A DNA stretch of 6,858 bases from GCA-003244245 sp046262495 (GTDB taxonomy: Bacteria; Actinomycetota; Actinomycetes; Mycobacteriales; Pseudonocardiaceae). Of the stretch, positions 1 to 5,529 are shown in pieces. Each line of letters begins with the position of its first letter. Position 1 is the first letter of the stretch. The stretch spans positions 1 to 6,858 of the forward strand of contig JBHEMR010000161.1 in assembly GCA_046262495.1 (NCBI GenBank), given 5' to 3'. Below the pieces are notes generated by a model. That model did no database searches. It was not told where the DNA came from and saw only the letters and a list, made by a program, of their open reading frames with translations. The position numbers and the translations under genes were made by a program.

Positions 1-27
1 GATGAACAGCGTCGACACATCGGGTTC

Positions 28-58
28 TTGATCCGCCCTCGGGTGACACGGTTACCCT
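28..58 (+). promoter_or_regulatory. possible promoter of the tRNA gene
   Basis: A TTGATC hexamer (28-33) lies 19 bases upstream of TACCCT (53-58), which fits the actinobacterial -10 pattern TAnnnT. The -10 ends eight bases before the mature tRNA 5' end, a normal distance for a tRNA with a very short leader. The spacer is one or two bases longer than ideal, so this is a tentative call. Confidence 0.3.
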
Positions 59-66
59 TGGCGCAC

Positions 67-140
67 GCCCCCGTAGCCCAACCGGCAGAGGCAGGTCCCT
101 TAAAAGGGCCGCAGTGTGGGTTCGACTCCCACCGGGGGCA
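67..140 (+). tRNA. tRNA with anticodon UAA (reads UUA), short variable loop
   Basis: The cloverleaf folds well by eye. The 7-bp acceptor stem GCCCCCG (67-73) pairs perfectly with CGGGGGC (133-139), and the discriminator is A140, followed by CC. The anticodon stem GGTCC (94-98) pairs with GGGCC (106-110), with one G-U pair. The loop CTTAAAA (99-105) places UAA at 101-103. The T arm is GTGGG-TTCGACT-CCCAC (116-132). The D arm has only three clean pairs (GCC/GGC) and carries GG in the loop. UAA should decode the leucine codon UUA, but bacterial leucine tRNAs are class II with a long variable arm. Here the variable region is just five bases (GCAGT, 111-115). By anticodon it would be labelled tRNA-Leu; the amino acid it actually carries is uncertain. 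The 3' half is a plausible attachment site for the decayed integrase nearby. Confidence 0.85.
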
Positions 141-165
141 CCTATGGCTACCACCCCCGAAAGCC

Positions 166-199
166 CGTGACCTCCTCGGATGAGGTCATGGAGCGTTTT
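166..199 (+). terminator. hairpin terminator downstream of the tRNA
   Basis: CGTGACCTC (166-174) and GAGGTCATG (182-190) form a 9-bp stem with one G-U pair and a 7-base loop. A TTTT run follows at 196-199. The position, about 26 bases after the tRNA, and the T-run fit an intrinsic terminator for the tRNA transcript. Confidence 0.5.
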
Positions 200-392
200 A
201 GGGTTATCCGGTTGTGTCCAGCCGAATCCGGTACTCAACGGATGCCCGTGCCCTATACGTGCCCGCGTCGTAGAGCTGAGCCAGCTCGATCTGGCCGGTG
301 AGCTTGGGGCGGCGGCTGCGGTTGCGCTGCGGGCCCGCGGGCGGAGGCCATGTGGCCCTAAGTCTTTCCCGTGCTGCCTAGTCGTCCGGCTT
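200..392. other. non-coding stretch with a possible recombinase-like scrap
   Basis: I see no convincing intact gene here. On the minus strand, the frame whose codons include 303-305 reads RRPKLTGQIELAQLYDAGTY (about 255-314). This loosely resembles the helix-turn-helix tail of serine resolvases (pattern K-L-T...I..A..LYDAG), but the match is short and ends in an unrelated sequence and a stop. It lies just downstream of the integrase remnant in a different frame. Treat it as a possible gene fragment only. Confidence 0.2.
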
Positions 393-690
393 GTAATCGT
401 CCCGGTCACCCCGTGGTGTTTGAGCTGTCGCTGCTCTCGGCGGGTACCGCTATCCGACCATGCTTTCCCGACCGAAGGACACGACTGGTCGAACAGCAGC
501 TCGCCCCAACCCTCTTCGGGAATTATGAGGTTAGCTTTCGTGAGGCTGAGTGCTTCTCCAGGCCGAAGTGCGGAGTAGTACATGACTGCGAAGAACGCGA
601 CCAGCCCGCTACCGCTCGGCCCCTGGTGGCGGACGGCTTCGAGCAGTGCCCGCCCCTAACAGTCCACGGTGGTCACGATCGAGTGAGAGT
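393..690 (-). pseudogene. tyrosine-recombinase (phage-type) integrase remnant
   Basis: Reading the minus strand with codons on plus triplets such as 581-583 and 653-655 gives a clear integrase core. It runs ALLEAVRHQGPSG, then AVMYYSALRPGEALSL (about 542-586), then PEEGWGELLF, GKAWSDSG and RREQRQLKHH (about 410-442). The ALRPGEALSL block is where tyrosine recombinases carry the first catalytic arginine of the R-H-R-Y set, here at plus 563-565. An in-frame TAG (plus 656-658) interrupts the frame just before ALLEAV, and weaker similarity seems to continue upstream of it. Similarity fades after about 393. The H-x-x-R box and the catalytic tyrosine that should follow are not recognisable in any frame between here and the tRNA. 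The gene is therefore interrupted and truncated and cannot encode an active enzyme. It lies about 250 bases from the tRNA, as integrases of tRNA-integrating elements do. Family is from my own reading of motifs; no database search was possible. Confidence 0.72.
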
Positions 691-735
691 TGTGCTCAAT
701 GGGCCTGCACCTGCTCGGCGCCTGGGCCGCCGTCA

Positions 736-741
736 TAGGGT
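736..741 (+). promoter_or_regulatory. possible -10 element for a leaderless mRNA
   Basis: TAGGGT fits the actinobacterial TAnnnT -10 pattern. It ends six bases before the GTG at 748, so transcription would begin at or next to the start codon. Leaderless messages are common in Actinobacteria, and there is no good Shine-Dalgarno before this GTG. No recognisable -35 and no clear RicR/CsoR palindrome was found upstream. Confidence 0.3.
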
Positions 742-747
742 GGCGCC

Positions 748-1191
748 GTGCGAGATGAGGGGAGGATCGTCCGTCGGCAGGCGTTCAGCGTTGGCCTGCT
801 TCTGTGGGGCCTTCTCGCATTCTCGATTGTGCATGTCGCCGAGTGTGTGGTTGCTGTCGGTGCTGGGTCGCACGCCGCGGCTCACGCTACGGCGGAACTC
901 ACCCATAGCGAGTCTGATCATGGCGAGTCTGACGGGATTGGTCCGGTAGGCCACCGGTGTCACCACGATGCTGGCCACCAACACATGGGTGCTGCTAAGA
1001 ACCTGTACGCCTCGCCGCGTCGGATGGGCGATCAGGTGGACGCCCCGGTGGACTTTCACGCGGCTGACGGGTCAGCAGCCGGTGCCCTGGCCCTGCTCGG
1101 GCTCCGGTGGCGAGGTCCTCCCTCGTCGATTTCTCAGTCTTTCCCCTCGGGACGTCACATCCTGATTTCTGAGTGTGTAGCGCGGACGTAA
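748..1191 (+). CDS. LpqS/DUF6153-like His-rich membrane or secreted protein
   Basis: This 147-residue protein starts at GTG. It has one hydrophobic segment (about residues 12-38), a His-rich middle (H42, 46, 53, 58, 69, 72, 73, 77, 79, with C71 inside GHRCHHDAGHQH) and a conserved-looking tail. The tail (RGPP at 122-125, then GRHILISECVART) resembles the end of M. tuberculosis LpqS (Rv0847), which as I recall also has RGPP followed by a leucine-rich block and C-x-A-R. LpqS is a copper-induced envelope protein of the RicR regulon. The His/Cys cluster suggests binding of copper or a similar metal outside the cytoplasm, which is inference. C33 in VAEC is a poor lipobox because of the Glu at -1, so a simple membrane anchor or cleaved signal is as likely. 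The next gene, 101 bases on, is cysK2-like, as in M. tuberculosis. The protein at 3918-4370 shares its layout and tail. Confidence 0.62.
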   Translation: MRDEGRIVRRQAFSVGLLLWGLLAFSIVHVAECVVAVGAGSHAAAHATAELTHSESDHGESDGIGPVGHRCHHDAGHQHMGAAKNLYASPRRMGDQVDAPVDFHAADGSAAGALALLGLRWRGPPSSISQSFPSGRHILISECVART

Positions 1192-1276
1192 CGCGCGCCG
1201 TCGCGACGACCTGATCGCCTGCCAGCAGGGCAGACGTGGGTCGCCGCTGTGCGCCGTCGCCCTCGCCCCACCTTCC

Positions 1277-1283
1277 AGGAGAG
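1277..1283 (+). promoter_or_regulatory. ribosome binding site that fixes the cysK2 start
   Basis: AGGAGAG ends nine bases before ATG 1293. The frame is open further upstream to 1236, but that extension has no such site and a low-complexity translation, so 1293 is the preferred start. Confidence 0.65.
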
Positions 1284-1292
1284 ATCAGGTTC

Positions 1293-2429
1293 ATGGAGAT
1301 AGTGCTCAACCGCGCGCTCGACGCGCGGCGTATCAGCTCGTCCCCTGCCCGCGTATTGACCGCTGGCTATGCGCCGCGTTGCGACACGGTCGCCGGTGCG
1401 GTCGGCAGCACCCCGGTGTTATGGATCGATCGGCCGCTGAATCCCGAGGGGCGCGGTTTCTGGGCGAAACTCGAAGGGCATAACCCGGGCGGGATGAAGG
1501 ACCGCGCGGCGCTACACATGATCGAGCGTGCCCGGGAGCGCGGCGAGCTGCCACCAGGCGGGATGATCGTCGAGTCGACGAGCGGGACGCTGGGTCTGGG
1601 GCTGGCGCTGGCCGGCATCGCCTACGGACATCCCGTGTCCCTAGTCACCGACCCGGACCTGGAGCCGATCATGCATCGGCTGCTGCTCGCCCATGGGGCA
1701 CAGGTTGACGTCGTGGATAGCCCACACCCCACCGGGGGCTGGCAGGAGGCACGGCGGCAGCGAGTGGTCGAGTTGCTGGCCGAGCATCCTGGGTCGTTCG
1801 GCCCGGACCAATATCACAATCCGGATAACGTGGCCGGATATGCGCCGCTGGCTCTGGAGCTGGTCGCTCAGCTGGGCCGGGTCGACGTGCTGGTGTGTTC
1901 GGTAGGCACCGGTGGCCATTCGGCCGGGGTGAGCCGGGCGCTGCGGGAGTTCTTTCCGCACCTGCGCCTGGTCGGCGTCGACACGGTGGGTTCCACGATT
2001 TTCGGGCAGCCCGCCCGGACGCGGTTGATGCGGGGGCTGGGATCGAGCATCTACCCGCGCAACATCGACTATCCCGCCTTCGACGAAGTGCATTGGGTGT
2101 CGCCGGGGGAGGCGGTACGCGCCGCGCGACTACTCGCCGGCACGCAGTACGCCAGCGGCGGGTGGAGTGTGGGCGCGGTCGCCCTGGTCGCGGGATGGGT
2201 GGCTCGCACCGAAGAACCGGACGCGCGGATCGCCGCAGTGTTTCCCGATGGCCCGCAACGCTACTTCGACACCGTGTTTAACGACGACTACTGCCACCGG
2301 CATGGGCTGCTGACCGCGCACCTACCGGTCGAACCCGATGAGATTTCATACCCCACCGAGCGCGAGGTCACCCGCTGGACCCGCTGCCGTCGTGTGCTCG
2401 ACCCGACGACCGGGCAGGAGGACCGCTGA
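1293..2429 (+). CDS. cysK2: PLP-dependent cysteine synthase family enzyme, CysK2-like
   Basis: This 378-residue cytoplasmic protein belongs to the fold-type II PLP family of CysK/CysM/CBS. Visible motifs are GSTPV (38-42), NPGGMKDRAA (64-73) with K69 as the expected Schiff-base lysine, the substrate loop STSGTLG (95-101, standard CysK has TSGNTG), QYHNPDN (173-179) and the PLP phosphate loop GTGGHS (205-210). The Asn of TSGN is replaced by Thr, so the substrate may differ from O-acetylserine. M. tuberculosis CysK2 (Rv0848), of similar length (about 370 residues), sits between lpqS and an MFS gene and is reported to make S-sulfocysteine from O-phosphoserine and thiosulfate. The same synteny here makes that the best guess. 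SbnA-like metallophore-precursor enzymes are an alternative from the same fold. Residue 43 is encoded by TTA (1419-1421), the only such codon I noticed in the intact genes. The stop overlaps the next start as TGATG, so translation is probably coupled. Confidence 0.88.
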   Translation: MEIVLNRALDARRISSSPARVLTAGYAPRCDTVAGAVGSTPVLWIDRPLNPEGRGFWAKLEGHNPGGMKDRAALHMIERARERGELPPGGMIVESTSGTLGLGLALAGIAYGHPVSLVTDPDLEPIMHRLLLAHGAQVDVVDSPHPTGGWQEARRQRVVELLAEHPGSFGPDQYHNPDNVAGYAPLALELVAQLGRVDVLVCSVGTGGHSAGVSRALREFFPHLRLVGVDTVGSTIFGQPARTRLMRGLGSSIYPRNIDYPAFDEVHWVSPGEAVRAARLLAGTQYASGGWSVGAVALVAGWVARTEEPDARIAAVFPDGPQRYFDTVFNDDYCHRHGLLTAHLPVEPDEISYPTEREVTRWTRCRRVLDPTTGQEDR

Positions 2430-3706
2430 TGCGCACGATTGCGCAATTCCGTTCCTTTGACCAGCCGGTGCAGCTGCTGCTGCTCAATCAGTTCAGCATC
2501 AACATCGGCTTCTACATGCTCATCCCGTACCTCGCCGGGTACTTGGCGGGTGATCTCGGGCTTGCCGTCTGGGTCGTCGGTCTGGTGCTGGGTGTGCGGA
2601 ACTTCGCCCAGCAGGGCATGTTCCTCATCGGTGGCACGCTGGCTGACCGGCTGGGTTACAAACCGCTGATCGTGGCGGGCTTCGTGCTGCGTACCGCCGG
2701 GTTCGGGCTATTGGGCCTGGTGGACTCGGTGCCCGCGCTCATCGCGGCCACGGCCGCTATCGGTTTCGCCGGGGCGCTGTTCAACCCGGCGGTTCGCGCC
2801 TACCTTGCGCACGACGCCGGCCCGCGACGGGTCGAGGCGTTTGCGCTATTCAACGTCTTCTACCAGACCGGGATCCTGTTCGGCCCGCTGCTCGGGCTGG
2901 CGCTAACCGGAATCGACTTCCGCCTCACGTGCGTCGTGGCGGCCGGTGTGTTCGCGGTGCTCAGCGTTGCGCAGCTGCGCGCTCTGCCGCAGCGCCGGGG
3001 CTGTGACACCGAAGACCACGAGCCAAGCTCGGTGGTAACGCAATGGCGCTCGGTGCTACGGAATCGCTCGTTCGTGCTCTTCTCGATCGCGATGATCGGC
3101 AGCTACGTGCTGGCCTTCCAGGTCTACCTCGCCCTCCCGTTGGAGGTACGTCGTCTTGCCGGCAGCGGTGTAGCCGGCACCGTCGGAGTGGCGGCTCTGT
3201 TCGCGGTCTCGGGGCTGCTCACCATCGCTGGGCAGACCCGGATCACGGCGTGGTGCAGACATCGCTGGGGCCCCGGCCGCTGCCTCGTGGTGGGTTTGGG
3301 TCTGATGGCCGCGGCGTTTCTCCCACCGCTGGGCACTGCGACCGCATCCGCAGATACCACGACACTGCCCATAGCGGTGCTGCTGGCACCGCTAGTGGTT
3401 TCCGCGGCGCTGCTCGCACTGGGCACTATCATCGTGTTCCCCTTCGAGATGGACACCATCGTCACGCTGTCCGACAACCGGCTGGTGGCCACCCACTACG
3501 GTCTGTACAACACCGTGTGCGGGATCGGGATCATGCTGGGGAACCTGCTCACCGGCACCGCGCTGGACCTGGGCCGGGCCGCTGGCCTGCCGGCGCTGCC
3601 CTGGCTGGCCCTAGCCGGTATCGGCCTGCTCTGCGCCGCGGGCGTCGGCGGGCTCGACCGGGCCGGCCGTCTGCAGCGCCCCATCGCTGCCGTCACGTCG
3701 GCGTGA
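2429..3706 (+). CDS. MFS transporter, MdtH-like (Rv0849-type)
   Basis: This 425-residue inner-membrane protein has about 12 hydrophobic segments, the normal size for a drug:H+ antiporter-1 family member. The MFS motif A is GGTLADRLGYKP (68-79), between segments 2 and 3. Several blocks resemble E. coli MdtH: the run before motif A (LGVRNFAQQG against LGLRQFIQQG), the helix after it (LRTAGFGLLG) and IDFRLTC near residue 162. A soluble linker (about 186-206) precedes the second half. The start overlaps the cysK2 stop by one base, with AGGAGG just upstream (2417-2422), so the two form one translational unit. In M. tuberculosis the equivalent gene is Rv0849, in a copper-induced operon. The cargo is unknown. 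Given the partner enzyme, export of an amino acid or sulfur compound, or of a metal complex, is possible, but this is inference. No transport-specific residues are obvious. Confidence 0.88.
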   Translation: MRTIAQFRSFDQPVQLLLLNQFSINIGFYMLIPYLAGYLAGDLGLAVWVVGLVLGVRNFAQQGMFLIGGTLADRLGYKPLIVAGFVLRTAGFGLLGLVDSVPALIAATAAIGFAGALFNPAVRAYLAHDAGPRRVEAFALFNVFYQTGILFGPLLGLALTGIDFRLTCVVAAGVFAVLSVAQLRALPQRRGCDTEDHEPSSVVTQWRSVLRNRSFVLFSIAMIGSYVLAFQVYLALPLEVRRLAGSGVAGTVGVAALFAVSGLLTIAGQTRITAWCRHRWGPGRCLVVGLGLMAAAFLPPLGTATASADTTTLPIAVLLAPLVVSAALLALGTIIVFPFEMDTIVTLSDNRLVATHYGLYNTVCGIGIMLGNLLTGTALDLGRAAGLPALPWLALAGIGLLCAAGVGGLDRAGRLQRPIAAVTSA

Positions 3707-3776
3707 CCACGCCCGCTATTTCATCCATCGCTCCGGTCCGAGCCGGCGCCCCCATCCAGTGCGTGCACGCCCTCGC

Positions 3777-3917
3777 ATGACCGACGAATGTCCCAACGTG
3801 CAGGTGCACGGGTACGCCGCATGCCGCGCTGGCTGCGCGTGTCGTCGTCACCGAGCAGTCACCCGTCGCGCGATAGGTACCGTGAGCTGGACCGCTTCAA
3901 ATTCAATGGGAGACACG
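3777..3917 (+). other. Cys/His-rich small ORF or N-terminal extension
   Basis: From ATG 3777 the frame reads through, without a stop, into the gene starting at 3918. Its first ~35 residues contain ECPNVQVHGYAACRAGCACR followed by RHRAVTRR. This resembles a motif of many small actinobacterial and phage proteins (H-G-T..Y..GCRC..CR.A) thought to bind a metal, except that the last Cys is His here. No Shine-Dalgarno precedes ATG 3777. The segment may be a remnant of a small zinc-finger-like gene fused in frame, or a chance likeness in GC-rich DNA. I do not treat it as part of the downstream protein, because that gene has its own start with a ribosome site. Confidence 0.25.
3908..3913 (+). promoter_or_regulatory. 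ribosome binding site favouring GTG 3918
   Basis: GGGAGA lies four bases before GTG 3918 and overlaps the alternative ATG at 3906. This argues for the GTG start, which places a positively charged stretch and a hydrophobic helix right at the N terminus. Confidence 0.5.
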
Positions 3918-4370
3918 GTGACCACCATCGCGACGTCGACGCGGGCCCTAGCCCGCGTTGTCGCGGTGTGCGCGGTGCTCGCCGGGTTGTTCCTCATGCA
4001 TGGCCTGGCCACCCAGGAATGCCACGGTGGCGCGGGAGCATCGGCGTCGTCAATGTCGACCATGCCAGCCGCAACTGGCGGCGTGGTGAAACCGGTCGAG
4101 GCCATGGTGCACGGGTCGCTGAACGGCTCTGCGAGGCATTCGACATCGACCGACGGGGCAGACGCCGCGCCGCGCGGCGGGTTGTGCGTGTCGACACCAC
4201 CAACATTGGGCTTGGCTGGACTCCTGGCGCTCCTGCTTGCTGTCGGCGGCCTCGTGCTGCCCAGCGCTGTGCCCCGACCGAATCGGGCCACTCCATCGAC
4301 TAACCACGGCCGCGGGCCACCGTTGGCCGGGTCTGCCCTCCTGATGAACCTGTGCGTCTGCCGGAGGTGA
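3918..4370 (+). CDS. second LpqS/DUF6153-like membrane protein
   Basis: From GTG 3918 the protein has 150 residues. A hydrophobic segment (about 10-30) ends in LMHGL and is followed by a short CH motif (ECHGG, 34-38), a Met/His/Ser-rich linker (M46, M49, M63, H65, H74), a second hydrophobic helix (about 97-114) and the tail GRGPP..GSALLMNLCVCRR (131-150). The MHG...CHG pattern and the tail are typical of what I know as DUF6153, small actinobacterial proteins common in copper clusters. The tail also matches that of the protein at 748-1191 (RGPP, then G..(I/L)L...C..R), so the two are probably paralogues. Both ends of the linker would lie outside the membrane, where Cys, His and Met could bind Cu(I). 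This role is inferred. It lies 211 bases after the MFS gene, so it may have its own promoter. ATG 3906 or ATG 3777 are alternative in-frame starts. Confidence 0.62.
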   Translation: MTTIATSTRALARVVAVCAVLAGLFLMHGLATQECHGGAGASASSMSTMPAATGGVVKPVEAMVHGSLNGSARHSTSTDGADAAPRGGLCVSTPPTLGLAGLLALLLAVGGLVLPSAVPRPNRATPSTNHGRGPPLAGSALLMNLCVCRR

Positions 4371-4384
4371 CAAGCGCCTGCTGA

Positions 4385-4402
4385 CCGAGCCGACCGGCTC
4401 GG
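4385..4402. other. short inverted repeat between genes
   Basis: CCGAGCC (4385-4391) and GGCTCGG (4396-4402) form a perfect 7-bp stem with a GACC loop, 14 bases after the stop of the preceding gene. No T-run follows, so it could be a weak terminator, an mRNA stabiliser or nothing. Its place between two same-strand genes is the only support. Confidence 0.35.
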
Positions 4403-4467
4403 CGGCCATCGCGTCCTGTCACCCCCGCGCGCCTGCTGCGCGCATTCCGAAAGGCTCACTGACTTCA

Positions 4468-5373
4468 ATGTTGACACCGACCCGTTCACGCACCCGGGCG
4501 CTCCGCGCCCTCACCGCCCTCGGCATCACGGCCGTCATGGGACTCGTGGTCGCTGCCTGCGGCGACTCCACCAACTCCTCCGGCGCGCCGGGAACGGACC
4601 GGGGGTCGATGACCGCTCCGTCGTCTGCACCCACCGGGTCCGACCACGACGGCATGCCAGGCATGAGCGAGATGCCCACCGGCGATGGCCTGGCAGCTAA
4701 TTCCGGTGGTTTCCGGTTCGCTGCGGCCACGTCCTCGCTACCTGCCGGACAACCCTCCTCGTTCCAGTTCCGGATCATCAGTGCCGACGATCCGGTCACC
4801 GCGTTTGAGCCCGACCAAGCCAAGTTGATGCACTTCTACTTGATCCGCTTTGACCTCACCGGGTTCCAGCACGTCCATCCCAGCATGAGCGCCGACGGGA
4901 CATGGACCGCCCCGCTGGCAGCAGCACAGCCAGGGGTATACCGGGCGTACGCGTCGTTCATCACCAAGGACGCCTCCGGCAAGCCAGTGCCTTTGGTGCT
5001 CAGCCAGCCGGTTACGGTGCCCGGAGTCGCGACCGCCACGCCGTTGCCGGCCGCGTCGGCGACCACCCAGGTCGACGGCTACGCGCTGGCCCTGACCGGA
5101 GATCAGCTCATGACGGGGAGGGAACACACGCTGACTGTCACGGTGTCCAAAGACGGTCGGCCGGTCACCGACCTGCAGTCCTACCTGGACACCTACGCGC
5201 ACCTGACCGCCTTCCACGAGGGCGACCTCGCCTTCGCCCACCTGCATCCCCGCGGCGCGGTGAACGGGGATCACGGCGGCCCCACCCTGTCCTTCGAGGC
5301 AACGCTGCCCCCAGGCCGGCAACTGGCGACTGTTCCTCCAGTTCCAAACCGGCGCAGTGCTCCACACCGCTGA
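4468..5373 (+). CDS. His/Met-rich secreted lipoprotein, 3' end frameshifted
   Basis: The predicted product has 301 residues. A signal peptide with basic start (RSRTRALRAL) and hydrophobic core leads to the lipobox VVAAC with Cys31, so it should be anchored to the outer face of the membrane. A Ser/Thr-rich linker with DHDGMPGMSEM (about 59-69) follows. Two beta-rich repeats come next: one with KLMHFYLIRFDLTGFQHVHP (about 117-136) and a second with YLDTYAHLTAFHEGDLAFAHLHP (about 238-260). The repeated H-x-H-P ends suggest metal binding. I recognise this as a common actinobacterial secreted protein often near copper genes, of no proven function. The annotated frame ends in PPVPNRRSAPHR, which is not family-like. 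The next frame (5318-5395) reads GNWRLFLQFQTGAVLHTAEI and ends TLSVR, the expected end. Removing one C from the C5 run at 5308-5312 joins them into 308 residues. The ribosome site is weak (GAAAGG, 4449-4454, 13 bases before ATG). Confidence 0.82.
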   Translation: MLTPTRSRTRALRALTALGITAVMGLVVAACGDSTNSSGAPGTDRGSMTAPSSAPTGSDHDGMPGMSEMPTGDGLAANSGGFRFAAATSSLPAGQPSSFQFRIISADDPVTAFEPDQAKLMHFYLIRFDLTGFQHVHPSMSADGTWTAPLAAAQPGVYRAYASFITKDASGKPVPLVLSQPVTVPGVATATPLPAASATTQVDGYALALTGDQLMTGREHTLTVTVSKDGRPVTDLQSYLDTYAHLTAFHEGDLAFAHLHPRGAVNGDHGGPTLSFEATLPPGRQLATVPPVPNRRSAPHR

Positions 5374-5403
5374 GATCACTCTCTCCGTCAGATAACCCCC
5401 CGA

Positions 5404-5442
5404 GCCGGGTCCACCTCACCTGCCTCAGGTGGCGGACCCGGC
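5404..5442 (+). terminator. strong GC hairpin terminator
   Basis: GCCGGGTCC (5404-5412) pairs perfectly with GGACCCGGC (5434-5442), and inside it CACCTG (5417-5422) pairs with CAGGTG (5426-5431) around a CCT loop. It sits eight bases after the restored stop of the lipoprotein gene (5393-5395). The T-run is only TTC, which is usual for actinobacterial terminators. Confidence 0.7.
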
Positions 5443-5512
5443 TTCAACTACCCGAGACAGGCATCGGCAGCAGCCGTCGAAAAAACGATGGGCTGAGGCA
5501 CCTGACTCTGGA

Positions 5513-5529
5513 ATACCTGTGGGGGGTAT
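5513..5529. promoter_or_regulatory. CsoR-type operator
   Basis: ATACC (5513-5517) and GGTAT (5525-5529) form a 17-bp interrupted palindrome with a G6 tract (5521-5526) in the centre. This is the form of actinobacterial CsoR/RicR sites (ATACC...G-rich...GGTAT). It lies just upstream of a -10-like TATAGT, so a bound repressor would cover the promoter and Cu(I) would release it. No csoR gene is in the window, so the regulator must be elsewhere. Confidence 0.68.

Noticed and set aside
116..949. Plus-strand ORFs between the tRNA and 949
   Set aside because: They overlap the tRNA, the integrase remnant or the lpqS-like gene, have no ribosome sites and read as low-complexity sequence.
1190..1276. 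Possible riboswitch or attenuator before cysK2
   Set aside because: Short GC-rich self-complementary bits are present but no conserved aptamer pattern or leader peptide could be recognised.
1728..1739. Copy of the tRNA 3' end (CCCACCGGGGGC, also at 128-139), a candidate second attachment site
   Set aside because: It is only 12 bp, lies inside the cysK2 coding sequence in a normal frame, and neighbouring T-loop bases do not match; likely chance in GC-rich DNA.
3043..3780. 245-codon ORF inside the MFS gene
   Set aside because: It is out of frame with the MFS protein and its Arg/Gly/His composition is typical of a GC-rich shadow frame.
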